DNA of 64,000 bases from Acorus gramineus. Its lineage: Eukaryota; Streptophyta; Magnoliopsida; Acorales; Acoraceae. This document shows positions 1 to 11,270 of the stretch, piece by piece. The DNA lies in contig JAUJYN010000029.1 of assembly GCA_030737835.1 (NCBI GenBank), positions 1,166,871-1,230,870 on the forward strand. Direction: 5' to 3'. The stretch's first letter is position 1; each line of letters begins with the position of its first letter. The position numbers were made by a program, and so were the translations under genes. The notes beneath the pieces are model-generated. The model made no database searches. It was not told where the DNA came from and worked only from the letters and a program-made list of their open reading frames with translations.

Positions 1-501
1 GGAAAGGGCTACCGGTGGACAAAGGGTGTAGAGCAGTCTAAGACTCTTCCAAAAGTCCCAAGAGTCTCCCTCCATGAGTGAGGGTGAGGATGAGGTGAAG
101 ACACGTCGCCTCGTAACCCATTCGTTGTTCGTCCGTTTCCATAGTTGTTGGGTCTGATCTCGTATCGATGTTCAAAGACATCGTTGGGCAATTATCTCGA
201 TGTAGATGATCCAGTAGTGTTGCGTAGATCAGTAATCTCGGGTCTCCTCGACCAACGGTATGGTCTCTCCCCAAAAGTCCCAAGAGTCTCCCTCCGAGAG
301 TGAGGGTGAGGGTGAGGTTGGTCGCGCCGCCGCGTAACCCTGTTATCCATGGGTTTCCACCCATGTTTACCTTGAAAGGAAATTGTTTATGTATTGAACT
401 GTTGTATGGTGATTGGTTTCCAGCCACTCATTGAGCTTGTAGCTCACCCCTCGCATTCTGTTTCTTTTAAGGGGCAGGGTTGGGTGTGGGGCTGGAGCTT
501 T
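1..501 (+). mobile_element. LTR of the GC-rich-intron family, C subfamily, cut by window edge
   Basis: This is the middle of an LTR unit whose 5' part lies outside the window. It matches the stretch at 63220-63760 on the same strand and 31400-31930 on the opposite strand, including the G-rich runs (GTGAGGGTGAGG) and the sequence before the third exon. The expected acceptor (TTTTCAG in the 63.7-kb copy) reads TTTTAAG here, so that splice site is damaged. The unit is interrupted at 502 by another LTR copy and resumes at 3523. No coding capacity is seen. Confidence 0.65.
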
Positions 502-764
502 TGTTATATATGTATCACTTTTTGGTCTGCTGGTAACCATTGGAGCATTTTAGCAGTTTTTGAAATTTTTGCATTTTTCGATCGGAACCGCATAATTTTG
601 GACTGTTAGCTATCGTCTGAGTTAGAGGACTCCGATTGAAAATCTAACTGCATATTATGTGTCCTGGTGCCATTTTAAGCCACTCATGAAAATTTCATCG
701 AATTTCGGCAACGTTTTCAAAATTTTACAGTTCCGGGGCGTATCCGGGTTTTTAAGTCGCACAC

Positions 765-772
765 TATAAATA
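765..772 (+). promoter_or_regulatory. TATA box of LTR unit
   Basis: TATAAATA lies about 260 bp into the LTR, followed by a CT-rich leader and the predicted first exon. The position fits a U3 promoter. Copies elsewhere have TATAAA (45475) or weaker variants at the same place. Confidence 0.6.
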
Positions 773-1680
773 AGTGGGATCAAATTCTCGAGTTACTATT
801 CATCATCCCTACCAAACCTTCCCCTCTCTCCTCTTCCCCATTTTTCTCACTTTTGAGGCCCCTAGACCCCTCAAAATCAAAAACCCAAATCCTAGGAAGT
901 GTAGATCGGGTCCCGATCTACGCCCCGGTGGTTTCAAATCCCTTTTCCGACGACTCTAGCCACTCCGTCCCCCTCTCTTTGTCCTCTGATTCGGGCCATT
1001 TCGAGGGCCGTGGTAGATCGGGGCGTAGGAGAGCCGTTGAGAAGGGTTTCGGTGCGCGGAGAGCACCCGGACTTCGCTTCCTCCCCTTGGTAAGGTCCTT
1101 TTCTTCACTTTTCTTGCATAGATGTATGCTAGGAGTGTGGATTTGTGTATGAGGGGTGGTCGGCGGCTGTGGGAGGCTGTCGGAGGTGGTCGGAGGTGGT
1201 CGGCGGCCGTGGGATGGGTGGTTGGAGGTGCTCGGGCTAGCAGGCTCTGTTCCGGGCAGCAGGCAGCAGCGGCAGCGGCCCAGGCAGCGCGCAGGCTGGG
1301 CGCGCGCGGGCATGCGCGCGAGCGTGCGTACGCGCGGCGTGCGCGCGGGTATGCGCGGGTCTGGTGCGAGGAGCTGGTCGGGCAGCTGTGCGCGGGTCTG
1401 GTCGAGCGGCTGGTGCGGGGAGAGGTGTGCGAGCGGCGTGCGCGCGGGTGCGCGCGGGTCTGGTGGCGAGCTACGCACGAGGTGCTGGCCGCGCGGGTCT
1501 GTGCGCGAGGTGCTGGTCGCGCGGGTCTGTGCGGAAGGAGCTGGTCGCGCGGGTGCTAGGCGTGCGGGCAGGAGTGGTGCGTGCGCGAGGTGCTGGCCGA
1601 GGCAGTGGTGGTGCGTGTGCGAGGTGGTGGCCGAGGGCAGTGCGCGCGGGAGGGCGTGCAGGGTGCGCGGGAGGGCGCGG

Positions 1681-1800
1681 CGAGGCAGTGTGGTGCGCGC
1701 GGGGCGCGGTGAGGCGGCCGTGGTGCGCGCGAGGCACGGCGAGGCGGCGGTGGTGCGCGCGAGGCGCGGCGTGGTGGCGGAGGTGCGCGCGGGGTGTGTG
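1681..1800 (+). repeat. 30-bp GC-rich minisatellite in LTR intron
   Basis: The motif TGGTGCGCGC recurs at 1691, 1721 and 1751, with AGGTGCGCGC at 1781. The period is exactly 30 bp, with units such as TGGTGCGCGCGAGGCACGGC plus ten bases. The same array occurs, longer and on the other strand, at 50711-50845. It makes open frames in several phases, which are not genes. Confidence 0.85.
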
Positions 1801-2040
1801 CGGGGCGAGGCGCCGCGCGCGGGGGTGTGCGGGGTGCTCGCTGGCCGGCACAAGGCGTGCGGGGTGCGTGGGCTGAGGCGCGGCGGTGCACCCGGGCGGT
1901 CGGGTGGCCGTGCGGGTGGTTGCCGGCCGTGCGGGTGGTTGCCGGGGGTGTTAGGTGTTTGTTGTGGGTTTTGGGTATTTATTTGTGTATTTAATAATAT
2001 TTGTGGATTTATACTTACCAAGTAATACCCTGTCTTGCAG

Positions 2041-2076
2041 ATCTCGACGGACGGTCGCGCGTCGACCCGATTTCCG
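2041..2076 (+). other. Predicted 36-bp micro-exon of LTR transcript
   Basis: Preceded by CTGTCTTGCAG and followed by GTGAGTGG, both close to plant splice consensus. The 36 bases begin ATCTCGACGGACGGTCGCGC. A segment of the same length and flanks occurs in the copies at 35412, 44505, 46563 and, reversed, 50426. Splicing is inferred, not shown. Confidence 0.5.
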
Positions 2077-3522
2077 GTGAGTGGGACAACCCAACCCAGT
2101 TGGGAGGCGTTACATGCTTTGGGCGTGTACCGTCCTCCCCTGGGGCACATAGTTAGTATTAACTGCTTTGATATAATCCATGTAAGCATGATGTGTGTGT
2201 GTAGAATGCATGCCACCCTAGACTTGTATGTTAGGGACTTGCACCCTTAGGATTTGTGCATGAGCCGTGTATCATGTCACCCCGTTATCATGCTAGGAAA
2301 GCCCTGACCTGAGTATGCGTCCCATTAGTTTGATTTATTTATTTAAATGCAAACTGCGATATATATATTAGCATGCCTTGGGAATATAGGGGGCCTTGCG
2401 AGGTTAACATTGAGACCCGGGTTAGGGTACTCCGTGTTCCTCGTTTGGTTGTCGGATGTCCTACATCGGGACCTCAGGTTACCCTCTCAAGGTCTCTTTT
2501 CCCTTTTATGTCTTATTTAATTCCCCGCATCCTGGTTATGCGCGCTGGTGGAATTCTGAGGAATTCAAGACATTAGAGTTGTAGAGATGTGCTGTCAGCG
2601 GATCCGAGTGGATCATATGCGATGGATAGGCTGTTCTGTTTTCCTCCGTTGGATCCGTGTAGAGACTACCCCGGCGTTAGAAAGGTTGTCCCGTGCAGGG
2701 GCTTCCATCAGTAGGCGCCTCCTGCTTTGGTAGAAGGACTGCGCCGAACGTGGAAGTGGCCAAACGACCTACGGAGTGGGGAGAGACTATCGGTGGACCG
2801 AGGGCGACCAACAGCCTAGTCAGTCCCAAGAGCCTAGGTCACCTGTTGAGAGGTGAGGGTGAGGGTATGGTGGGCCGGCGATGCGACGACCCACAGGATT
2901 GTGAACGGATGATTATCCACCCATTAAGTCCCAACATCCTTGGTCACCTATCGAGGGTGAGGGTGAGGGTATGGGGTTCGGCGATGTGACGAACCCCCGG
3001 GTTTGTGATGTGTATGCCATTTTGAGGCTAGCAATTTGTTTAAATGTGGTTAATATGAACTGTATGCATGGGTTGTGCTGTTCACTGAGCGTGTGGCTCA
3101 CCCCTCGCATAATATCTTTTTCAGTGATCTCTGAGGGAGGAGCTTCCCGAGCGACTACACCAGTAGAGGAGTAGCGCCGCGTCCCACGAGTTTTGAGGCC
3201 ATCAGCACCCTTCTTTCAGTTGTATGTATATACTCTGTGCTTGGGCACCTAGTTTGGATTATGTATGGATTCTTTTGTTGTTGTGTATATATATGGACAT
3301 GTTGGCTCTCACAGGACGTATGATTATGTATCGAGTCTGTAGTATGTTTTGACTACAGACTCAGTCTTTTAGCTTCCGCATTTGGTGTATATATTATGTC
3401 AGCCCTGCTTTTATCTGTTATGTCATTTTTAGTTGTTGTTTGTGGTATATTATTGAACTCTTGTTACTGATATCATATATACACTTGCCGCGTCCCGGGG
3501 ACGGCCGCCCTGGGGCGTGACA

Positions 3523-3875
3523 CCTGTGGCGTGGTTTTATAGGCGTGGAGCATTCTTCTGACGACTGGCGAGTGCGAGGCTGTCAGCAGTCCTAGAGTGA
3601 TTGTATGTATTGTAAATCGTGCATGTGGCACAGGTTGTATTTTCTTTGGTCTAGACTTGGCTCTCACAGGACAGTGATTGTGTATTCGAGTCTCTAATAA
3701 TGTTTTTGGTTTACAGACATTGTTTATATATTATGCTTCCGCTTTTCAGTCAGTTATCATTATCCTTGCTTTGCCACCTTGTGTGTTGTTGTTGGAGTCT
3801 TTATTGACCTCAGGTATTGATAGCTGATATTTTATTATTGCCACGCCTCGGGGACGGCCGCCCTGGGGCGTGACA
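3523..3875 (+). mobile_element. 3' end of the interrupted C-subfamily LTR
   Basis: Continues the unit at 1-501 after the 3-kb insertion. It reads through CCTGTGGCGTGG and the CTTCCGCTTTTCAGTCAG block to the terminus GGGGCGTGACA at 3875, matching 63770-64000. It differs from the A subfamily in the block before the end. Confidence 0.7.
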
Positions 3876-5439
3876 AAAATAACATGATACTGAAATGTAT
3901 ACATATATTATGATTTTCAATAATATAGAGACATCCACTCACCTTTAGTACACGCAATACAAACCGATGCATGTGCATAAACGCTACACACTCGCACGTG
4001 GATAACCTAGCATAACAATTATACAATCAATAAATAAGAAAATCATTCAATCTTGACAAACAACTGACAATCAACTTACAACAACACTCGGCCCAATAAT
4101 CTCAAGAGCCCATACCTAATAGACCCACAATCCACAACTCACCTCAAAGGCCTAACGAAAATCCAACTCCGAATAAATATTAAAATATTCATATATTCAA
4201 AATGATTCTATAATCAATATCCATTTATTCCATAAGACCCACAAAATCGATCAATCCTCGAATAAGTATTTAGACAATTCTAATAAGACTCAAATACAAC
4301 ATCAATTATCGAAATAACTCAATCCAATCAATTTACATCAAAATAATAATAATATCAAATTAATATTTATTGATCCCACTAAGCCAAATTAATTGATTTA
4401 AGATCCAATTTGAGTCACCAAGATCAATAAAATCATCAAAACCCAAAAATCAATTTATACTCATTAAACATCCATTTCGGATCCCTTTAATCTCTAAAAT
4501 TCACCAAACTTGGTCATCAAGCTAAATATTTGAATTCTAAGAAATTGCCCAAAATATTTCAAAAATTCATAACTTTCTACCTGTAACTCCGAATTGGACA
4601 ATTCATGACTCATTAGAAAGATCTTTGAAAAATCTATTTCTGTTTGTGAAATATTTTTCCCTTCAAGTCCAAAAACACGATTTAACGTTCAGGTATATAA
4701 TCAACCCGAAAATAACCCTTAAATCCCCAAAACCAATAAATCTAATTTGATCTTAAGAAATCCTTCGAGGTCCATTGAAATCTAATCAAATAATCATCTA
4801 ATTCGAATCAATCAAACCTTAACCTTAATCCATCAACCTTCTTCCCCAAATAATACACAATCATCTCCTAGCAAAAATAAATTAAAACATTAAACAACAA
4901 AATCAATAGAGAATGATTTCCCACCTTGTGGTACTCTACGGGTAGGGTTAGGTCATCACCACCCCTCATGCCTTATGAAAAATTGGATGCAAACCCTAAT
5001 CCAAAACGTGCTATTTAAAGGGGTTTTACCAAAATTACAGAACGACCCATCAAGTATTCTGGGTTTACAACTAGGTCCCTATCCGATTTACAAACATATC
5101 CCTATCCGATTTACTGACAGATCCCTGAAGGCTATTAATAGGGTTTTCTAGATTCGCAACTAAATTCCTGGGCCCAATAACTTGACACAAAATCCTAAAA
5201 ACCTAATTTTTCAAACTCCGAATCTCACCAAATTTCAACCAAAGTTTCTTGAGACTATAAAGATCTCCAGAAAAATATAAAATAAATATTTCAACATAAA
5301 TTTATAATTATTATAATTATAAATCAAATTGGACCTATTTTGGCCCACCACCAAAATGAAAAATGGAAGAACTTAATCTCAATTAAAATTTCCATTATAT
5401 ATTTAAAACAAATATATAATGCTGAAAAAATACAGAAAT
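3876..5439 (-). other. AT-rich stretch, probably an old diverged LTR
   Basis: No gene is seen. The segment near 4570-4620 (TAACTCCGAATTGGACAATT) resembles the U3 block of the C-type LTRs (GCTCCGAATTGCACAATTC at 53.1 kb) in the same orientation, and a GGTGAGTGG donor-like motif lies at about 3935-3945 on the minus strand. I infer a decayed relative of the same LTR type. Its ends cannot be set. Confidence 0.3.
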
Positions 5440-5792
5440 GTTACAATTAGACCTGCCATTACCCAACTATTCATTCACCTAGAGCAATATGACGGACACC
5501 CTCCCTTGGCGCAGCTTGATCGGATGCTCGTATGCCCAGATTGGGAGGACCATTTCCCCAGGTGCACATGCAAGGGACTTACTAGATCTACATCAGACCA
5601 TATTCCGCTACTTTTGGAGACTCAATCAGGGGCATCACGTTGAAAATCTTTCAAGTTTGAATCATGGTAGCTGGAATGCAATGGTCTAGCAGAGTTAGTG
5701 CAGGCCTCTTAGAGTTGTGATGCCGGTAGCCTTAGTGGTGCACAAGGGATGGCATTTAAGCTACATCGCCTCAAATGCCGACTTAAATTTTG

Positions 5793-5807
5793 GGGGCGAG
5801 AGGAGTT
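5793..5807. repeat. 15-bp target site duplication (second copy 6540-6554)
   Basis: GGGGCGAGAGGAGTT occurs at 5793-5807 and again at 6540-6554, directly flanking the minus-strand LINE fragment. Length and position are typical of target-primed reverse transcription. Confidence 0.9.
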
Positions 5808-6539
5808 TTTTTTTTTTTTTTTGAAAATTAAAAACTTGGTAGACATGCTACTTCTTTAATACAAGATTAAAAGGAGTACATGCCTCATTAGGCTGCAAGG
5901 GAATAGTCTAAAAGATATAAACAAAATCCCATGCAAGCCAAAGAGAACCCAAAAAAAAAGCATAAACTCAAATTAAGCCATTATATGAATCGCCACCCTT
6001 GACGTCTTCACCATAGATGCGCTCGAGCAGAAGCATCCCCAAGCCGATATGAGGGATTTTGCTGACTCCCAAATTCCCTCTGCAGAGACGTAGGAGCCCT
6101 GGAAAAAGTGCATTGGTCCTTCCTAACCAGATCGACCAGAGAACAGCCGGTCCAAGAGAGAGGCGGATGTGTCCCTAGATACTAGTATCCCCTCTCCCAA
6201 CCAGTCGGCAACCTGAGACCCACAGGTGATCAAGCGAGCGAGTATCCCACCGAATACCTGTAACCGCCCCAAGATATCCCCACACCTCTTGTGCCACCAC
6301 GCAAGAGCAGAACAAGTGTTGTACCGTCTCTACGTCCGTACCACACAAGGAGCACTCCACTAGGTCTCTAGAGCGCCACCTTGCCGATAATCCTTCGTGA
6401 TCACCCGCCCTTGGAAGAGCAGCCATAGAAATGACCTTACTTTGAGTGGGATTTTTAAACTCCAAATCCTCTTGCCATGCCCGCCATCCGAGCGTTGCAA
6501 GGCCTATCCAGGTTCCACCAAATATACGCTGTCTTCAGT
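5808..6539 (-). mobile_element. 5'-truncated LINE inserted in the older LINE
   Basis: The left edge on the plus strand is a T-run (5806-5822), the poly(A) tail of a minus-strand LINE. Reading the minus strand gives the C-terminal zf-RVT domain: ARWRSRDLVECSLCGTDVET then VQHLFCSCVVAQEVWGYL, the usual C-x2-C...H-x4-C pattern, with frameshifts upstream. Only about 730 bp was inserted, so the copy was truncated at birth. A 15-bp duplication flanks it. Confidence 0.85.
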
Positions 6540-8415
6540 GGGGCGAGAGGAGTTGACTCGAGAAAAGGAGAGTAAAGAAGTTTATCTATGGAGGATGGAG
6601 GAGATAGACTTGGTGGAGGAGTCAAGGGTTCTCAAGGAGGGAGAGCTCTTCTTCAGACAAAAAGCTCAGGAGGAACTTGCGGATATTCTCAAGAAGGAAG
6701 AAATTGAGTGGAGGCAGAGGTCAAAGGCTCTATGGCTGTGGGCAGGGGACAACAACACGCGCTTCTTTTTTAAGCAGGCCAATCAAAGAAGATGAAAGAA
6801 TCAGTTGCAACGCTTAGAGATCAACGGGGTTGTTTTAGAGGAGGAAGCGCAGATCGGGGCTAAGTTGGTTGAGCACTTCTAGGCCGCTTTCAAGAAAGAC
6901 AGAAGATGGAAGCCTGGATGGGAGTTGGAGGACATGAAACAACTTCAGAAGAGCCACACAGCGGAGTTGGAGGAGCACTTTTCTGAGGAGGAGGTCAAAC
7001 GGGCTTGCTTTGGAGCTGATGCGGACAGGTCCTCTAGGCCAGATGGTTTCGGTCTCTGCTTCTTCCAACATTTTTTGGACACGATGCGAGAGGACATCTT
7101 GGGCATGTTTGCAGACTTCTTTGACAATGAGTGCAGGATTGGCGGGATCAATGCTTCCTCAATTGTGCTTCTAAAGAAAAAAGAGGGAGCAGTTGGCATT
7201 GGGGATTTTCGACCTATACGTCTTCTCAATGGCTGTTACTTGTTGATGGCCAAAGTCCTCACCAATCAGTTGAGGAATGCATGTGGGCAATATCATTGAG
7301 GATGCTTAGTTGGCTTTTCTGCCCGATCATAGCCTGCTGGAGGGTTTTGCGATAACTCAAGAACTCATCAACGCACTTCAGGAGGATTCGCGTAGGGAGC
7401 CCTCTTCAAACTTGACTTCTCTAGGGCATATGACAATATGCATTGGCCTTTCATTTTGTGTCTGATGCGTTTTACATGGTTTTAATGATAGTTGGTGCAG
7501 GATGATTGAGAACCGTGTTGGTTCGATGGGGGCTTCGGTGATGACAAATGGATCCCTTCATGGTTTCTTTCCCCTTAATAGAGACTTGCGCTAGGGAGAC
7601 CCTTTGTCTCCAATTCTATTCTCGTTGGTGACCAATGCGCTATGTCTGATGTGTAATTCCGCGGCTTCCCATGGTTGGATTAATGGGCTCGGTTACAAGG
7701 AGGGGGGTTCCAAATTGATTATCTCCCAGTACACGGATGACTAGATCATCTTTGGTGCATATGAAGACTTGAGGAGATGAACAGCTCTCTCCTGGCCAAG
7801 TGGTATTGGCAATGGGTGTCAAATCAGGAGGTATTTTGGGTGCGCATTTGGCGAGAGAGATGCAACAAGCAATTGGGTACCCATCTTCCATATATGGGGT
7901 GCAGGGATTCCGCCCTGTTCAAAGGATGGTTCAAAGACACATCTGAGCTAGGCACAACCTTTCAATGGAAGCTGGGGGATAGTTGAATGGCATTGTTTTG
8001 GAAAGCCACTTGGTGTGGTATCGAGATGTTTTTCAAAGATAGATTTCTTGCACTATATCACATTGCCAAGGAGAAGGACAGAACCGTCAAGCATTTTTGG
8101 AAGATCCAAAATGATTATGGAGGGTGGTCCATAAGTTTCTTCAGAGGTTTGCAGGCGAAGGAGGTGGGACAAGTAGAGAGTCTTTAGGGGGTACTAAGCT
8201 CATCTCCTCTTCACAGCCATGGTCCAGATCAGATTAGGTGGCTACTCGACCCATTTAGGGGTTACACTGCGCGACGAGGATATGCTTGGTTTGTGAGCAA
8301 CACTAGCCTTAACACAGAACTAGTGTCAAAGATAGTCGACATATGGCAACCAAAAGTCCCTCACAAGGTTAGGATCTTCCTATGGTTGGCCTTGTCGATG
8401 TGGATTTTGATTGGG

Positions 8416-10635
8416 CGTCATAATCCGGGTTCTTTCGATCTTAGATCTAGTCCACACGCGGCGCACCAAATTTCCGTTCAAGAGATAGTCCAAGTTTGCT
8501 CGACTGCTCACTAGGACTCAATTGTGATCACCACTTGCTTTTACTCAAAAGCAAGAAAATGAATTGATCGCGGGGGGAATTGTGAGTTCTCTTCTCAAGG
8601 ATCATGGCTGGCCGTGCCTTGAGGTGATATGAAGTTCTGGTTAGTCCTGTAGAAAACCCGAAGAGAGAGATGGAAGTAAGTAGAATTGACAGGGTTAAAG
8701 ACAAAGAGAAGTCAAATTTGAGATTTAAAATAATATAACTAAAATAAAACAGTTGAAGAAAACAACAAGCTTCTTTGCCAACAATGAAAAGAGATGATAT
8801 GCAGTGAAATAAGAGAATTGAGAAAAATCGAGCAGGTGAAAATCCGACAGCTTATGTAGGAGCCATCGGTAGGGAAATGAGAAATTCTCAACAGAAAATT
8901 GTTTTGAAAGAATAAAGATCCAACCAATTAGCAAAGTTGTAGACAAAAGAGAGAATTTAAGTGAAGTTCAGTAGAAGTGTATCCAAACAAAAGATAATTG
9001 AAAATCGACAGCTCCGAGAGGATCCGTTGAACCAAAAGCACAGTAAACCAAAAAAAAAAAAAAACATTTTCAAAGCAAGAAATTGCAGATCCACGGCTCC
9101 GGGAGGATCCATCGGGGAGAAAACACTGTAAATCAATATGAGCTATGGAAACAGGAAATTACAAATCGACGGCATTGATGAGATCCATCGGGCAGAAACA
9201 GAAAAAATTGAGAAAATGATTCACTTAGAAGGATTTTTTTGATTTAAAACAATACACAGATCAACGGCTCTGATTCGAGCCATCACTCTATAAGATAAAA
9301 AAAGTAGAAACAGATCCAAACACAAGGAATACTGATGCAACTGAACAAAGAAAAAAGTTGTAAGATTAATTAACAAGAAATTACATAAACAAATCAGAGA
9401 AAGTAGAGAATTTTGAGCAGAACCTGATTAAAACCACACCCAAATCGACGGCACTAATGATAGCCGTCGATATCCAAGTTAAAAAAAGGAAAAGCAGTTT
9501 CAAAACAACACAGGAGAATGCAAGCACAAAGAACAAAACCAAGGGATCCAGGTGGAGCCGTCGCTCAAGAAACTTCAAAATTTTAATAAAAGCAGGAAAG
9601 CAAGAATTATTTAGAGTAACTAAGCAGTAAATATGAAAGAAACGAGCAGAAATGGAAATAAACAGCAATGAAACAAGGCAAAAAAGATAAATAAAGAAAT
9701 AAAGAAACCCAAAACTGATGGAGTACCAAAAGGGGAGTTCCAATGGTCCCTAGACCAATTGACCGACGACCTCAAGCAAGGCAGTCCATCAGGTGAATCT
9801 CGTTTCTAAATGGAGGATTTTAGTCCAATAAAAGAGCTTTCACACACACCAATTATTTAAAACCTAGACTTATATATAATCTTTAGTTGGCTTTCAAGTG
9901 GATGATTACAAAGCTTTAACAGTTAAAGAAACCTAAGTTCTTCACTTAAGCTCTTAGTGAAGAAACAAAGAAAGAAAAGAGAATAAAGTGACCTAGGTAA
10001 ACTATGGGAGTGAAAGGGTGTTTGTTTATGCTAAAATGCTCTCTTTTTCTCTAGTTTCAGGTGGTTGGAAGGTTGGCTACGAACTCTAACAAGGTATGGA
10101 CTTCTACTTGCTTGGCTCTTTCCTTCCTTCACCAATGGCACCTATTTATAGGTTTCTTGAACCAATGGACTTTAGACAACACATAGGGGGGTATCATTGC
10201 TCCTTTCTCGTCGATCAGGGGCTGGCAGAGGTGAAGGACGTTGGTTGCAGTCGAAAGGAAGAGCGCCACTGCGAGTTTCGCCAACTGTTTTGACCTAGAC
10301 GGGCCGACGGCTCTGACCAGTGCTGTTGGGCGGATTAGGACATCTTTTGCTTGTGCCCAGATCAACGACCCTTGTTGCATCTGTCGCGCATGAATCCGAC
10401 AGATCCTTGTGCAGCCGCCGCCAATGGATTTGACGGCTCATCTGCCATCCGTCACCTTTGTGAGACTTTTTGCCTAGCTAATTTTCTTTAGAGTTTCTTC
10501 TTCGAGATTTCTCTTCAGCTTTTGATTTCTTAGCCTGTTGACCCCCTTTTTATTCTTTCAATGCTTCCAAGGAATTAAAGGTCATAAACCTGTAGGAAAA
10601 ATGTTATCAGTAATATGTGTTTTACTATCCTAATA
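8416..10635 (-). mobile_element. Unclassified 2.2-kb insertion in the LINE, LTR-like
   Basis: LINE homology stops near 8415 and resumes at 10636, so about 2.2 kb was inserted. On the minus strand a TATA box (CCTATAAATAGGTG, about 10144-10157) and a possible LTR start TGATAACATTTTTCC (from 10609) suggest an LTR promoter region. TTTGGTGCGCCGCGTGTGG near 8456-8474 could be a primer-binding-like site. Inside are repeated short hairpins (8840-9566). No coding sequence is recognised. The class is uncertain. Confidence 0.4.
8840..9566. repeat. Degenerate array of ATCGACGGC...GCCGTCGAT hairpins
   Basis: Variants of an imperfect palindrome recur at about 8843, 9003, 9089, 9166, 9259, 9445 and 9545, with spacing of roughly 77-100 bp or a multiple of it. 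The best unit is ATCGACGGC, a 10-base loop, then GCCGTCGAT (9445-9472). Others have ATCGACGGC(T)CC...GGATCCATCGG. Related words recur at 10299-10440. Confidence 0.6.
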
Positions 10636-11270
10636 GGTCAAAAATGGGGTATCTACAGGCCTACCAAGGCAGGGATCTTACTAAGTGTTACAGGGCGAAG
10701 TGGTCCCTGAATTCTTCCACAGCCTGCGCCCTCTATTCGAACGGTGAGGAAACAATGGAGCACCTCTTATGCACTTGTTCTACGGCGGGCTCGACTCAGC
10801 CTGGACTTCCAGTCCATTGAGCATCTCTGGCAATCGGCCTCCCACCTAACTAGGCAACACGACCATTCACCGCTGGTAGAGTTCAAACGGTGTCTCATCC
10901 CGGTGGGACTTTGGGCACTTTGGAAGACTCAAAATGCACTCATATTCCGGGGGCAACGTTTCTATTTTGAGAATTTATGGGACGTTCGTCGGCCTAGTTT
11001 GCGAATGGGGAAGGTTCCTCGATGGCGCTAAGAGGGTGGAGTTCTCGAGCAGTGGCTTGATAATCTTTTTATGAAGGGCTCAGGGCTTTGGGGAACCGGG
11101 CGGATTGGATCTCTCTTCGAATCTCCCTATTTACTTGAGCCGATGTTTTATTTCTCTTATTCCTTTACTATGTTTTAGTTCTTCTCTTCTTTGTATTACA
11201 TCGGCCCAAAGTTCATCGATTAATATAATCGGGGTAGCTATGGTCTACCATTTCGAGAAAAAACTTCCTG
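10636..11270 (+). pseudogene. LINE 3' end: zf-RVT domain and tail
   Basis: Continues the LINE broken at 8415. Translation gives ACALYSNGEETMEHLLCTCS (zf-RVT, near 10722-10782), then after a frameshift SLDFQSIEHLWQSASHL and LIPVGLWALWKTQNALIF, the usual C-terminal block of plant L1 ORF2. The 3' UTR ends ATTAATATAATCGGGG...TTTCGAGAAAAAA near 11268, a typical LINE tail. The sum of both parts fits the expected distance from endonuclease end to tail. Confidence 0.8.

Larger units (their letters stand above)
502..3522 (+). mobile_element. Solo LTR-like unit, A subfamily, 3.0 kb
   Basis: The unit begins TGTTATATATG and ends GGGGCGTGACA, so it has TG...CA ends. It sits inside another LTR: the flanks (…GGAGCTTT and CCTGTGGCGTGG…) are contiguous in the related copy at 63.76 kb. 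Order inside: U3, TATA box at 765, pyrimidine-rich leader, donor after 1089 (TTG/GTAAGG), a GC-rich stretch to 2025, acceptor TTGCAG, 36-bp micro-exon, donor GTGAGT, AT-richer intron, acceptor TTTTTCAG before 3125. No gag, protease, RT or integrase motif is visible. I cannot see a clean 5-bp duplication for this copy. Confidence 0.75.
5440..8415 (+). pseudogene. Dead L1-type LINE: endonuclease end and reverse transcriptase
   Basis: Translation in shifting frames gives the end of an AP-type endonuclease near 5512-5630 (LDRMLVCPDWEDHF, then SDHIPLLLE). After the insertion at 5808-6539 follow the linker (KALWLWAGDNNTRFFFKQAN) and reverse transcriptase: RPDGFGLCFFQHF, DFRPIRLLNGCY near 7205, FKLDFSRAYDNMHW near 7405, and the catalytic YTDD at 7730-7741 directly followed by a TAG stop. 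It ends with KVRIFLWLALS near 8365, where the zf-RVT region begins. Many stops and frameshifts make it non-functional. The element resumes at 10636. Confidence 0.85.

Noticed and set aside
918-2216. Long GC-rich open frames on both strands (up to 432 aa)
   Set aside because: They consist of Ala/Arg/Pro repeats created by the GCGCGC minisatellite, are open in several frames at once, and do not keep frame between LTR copies.
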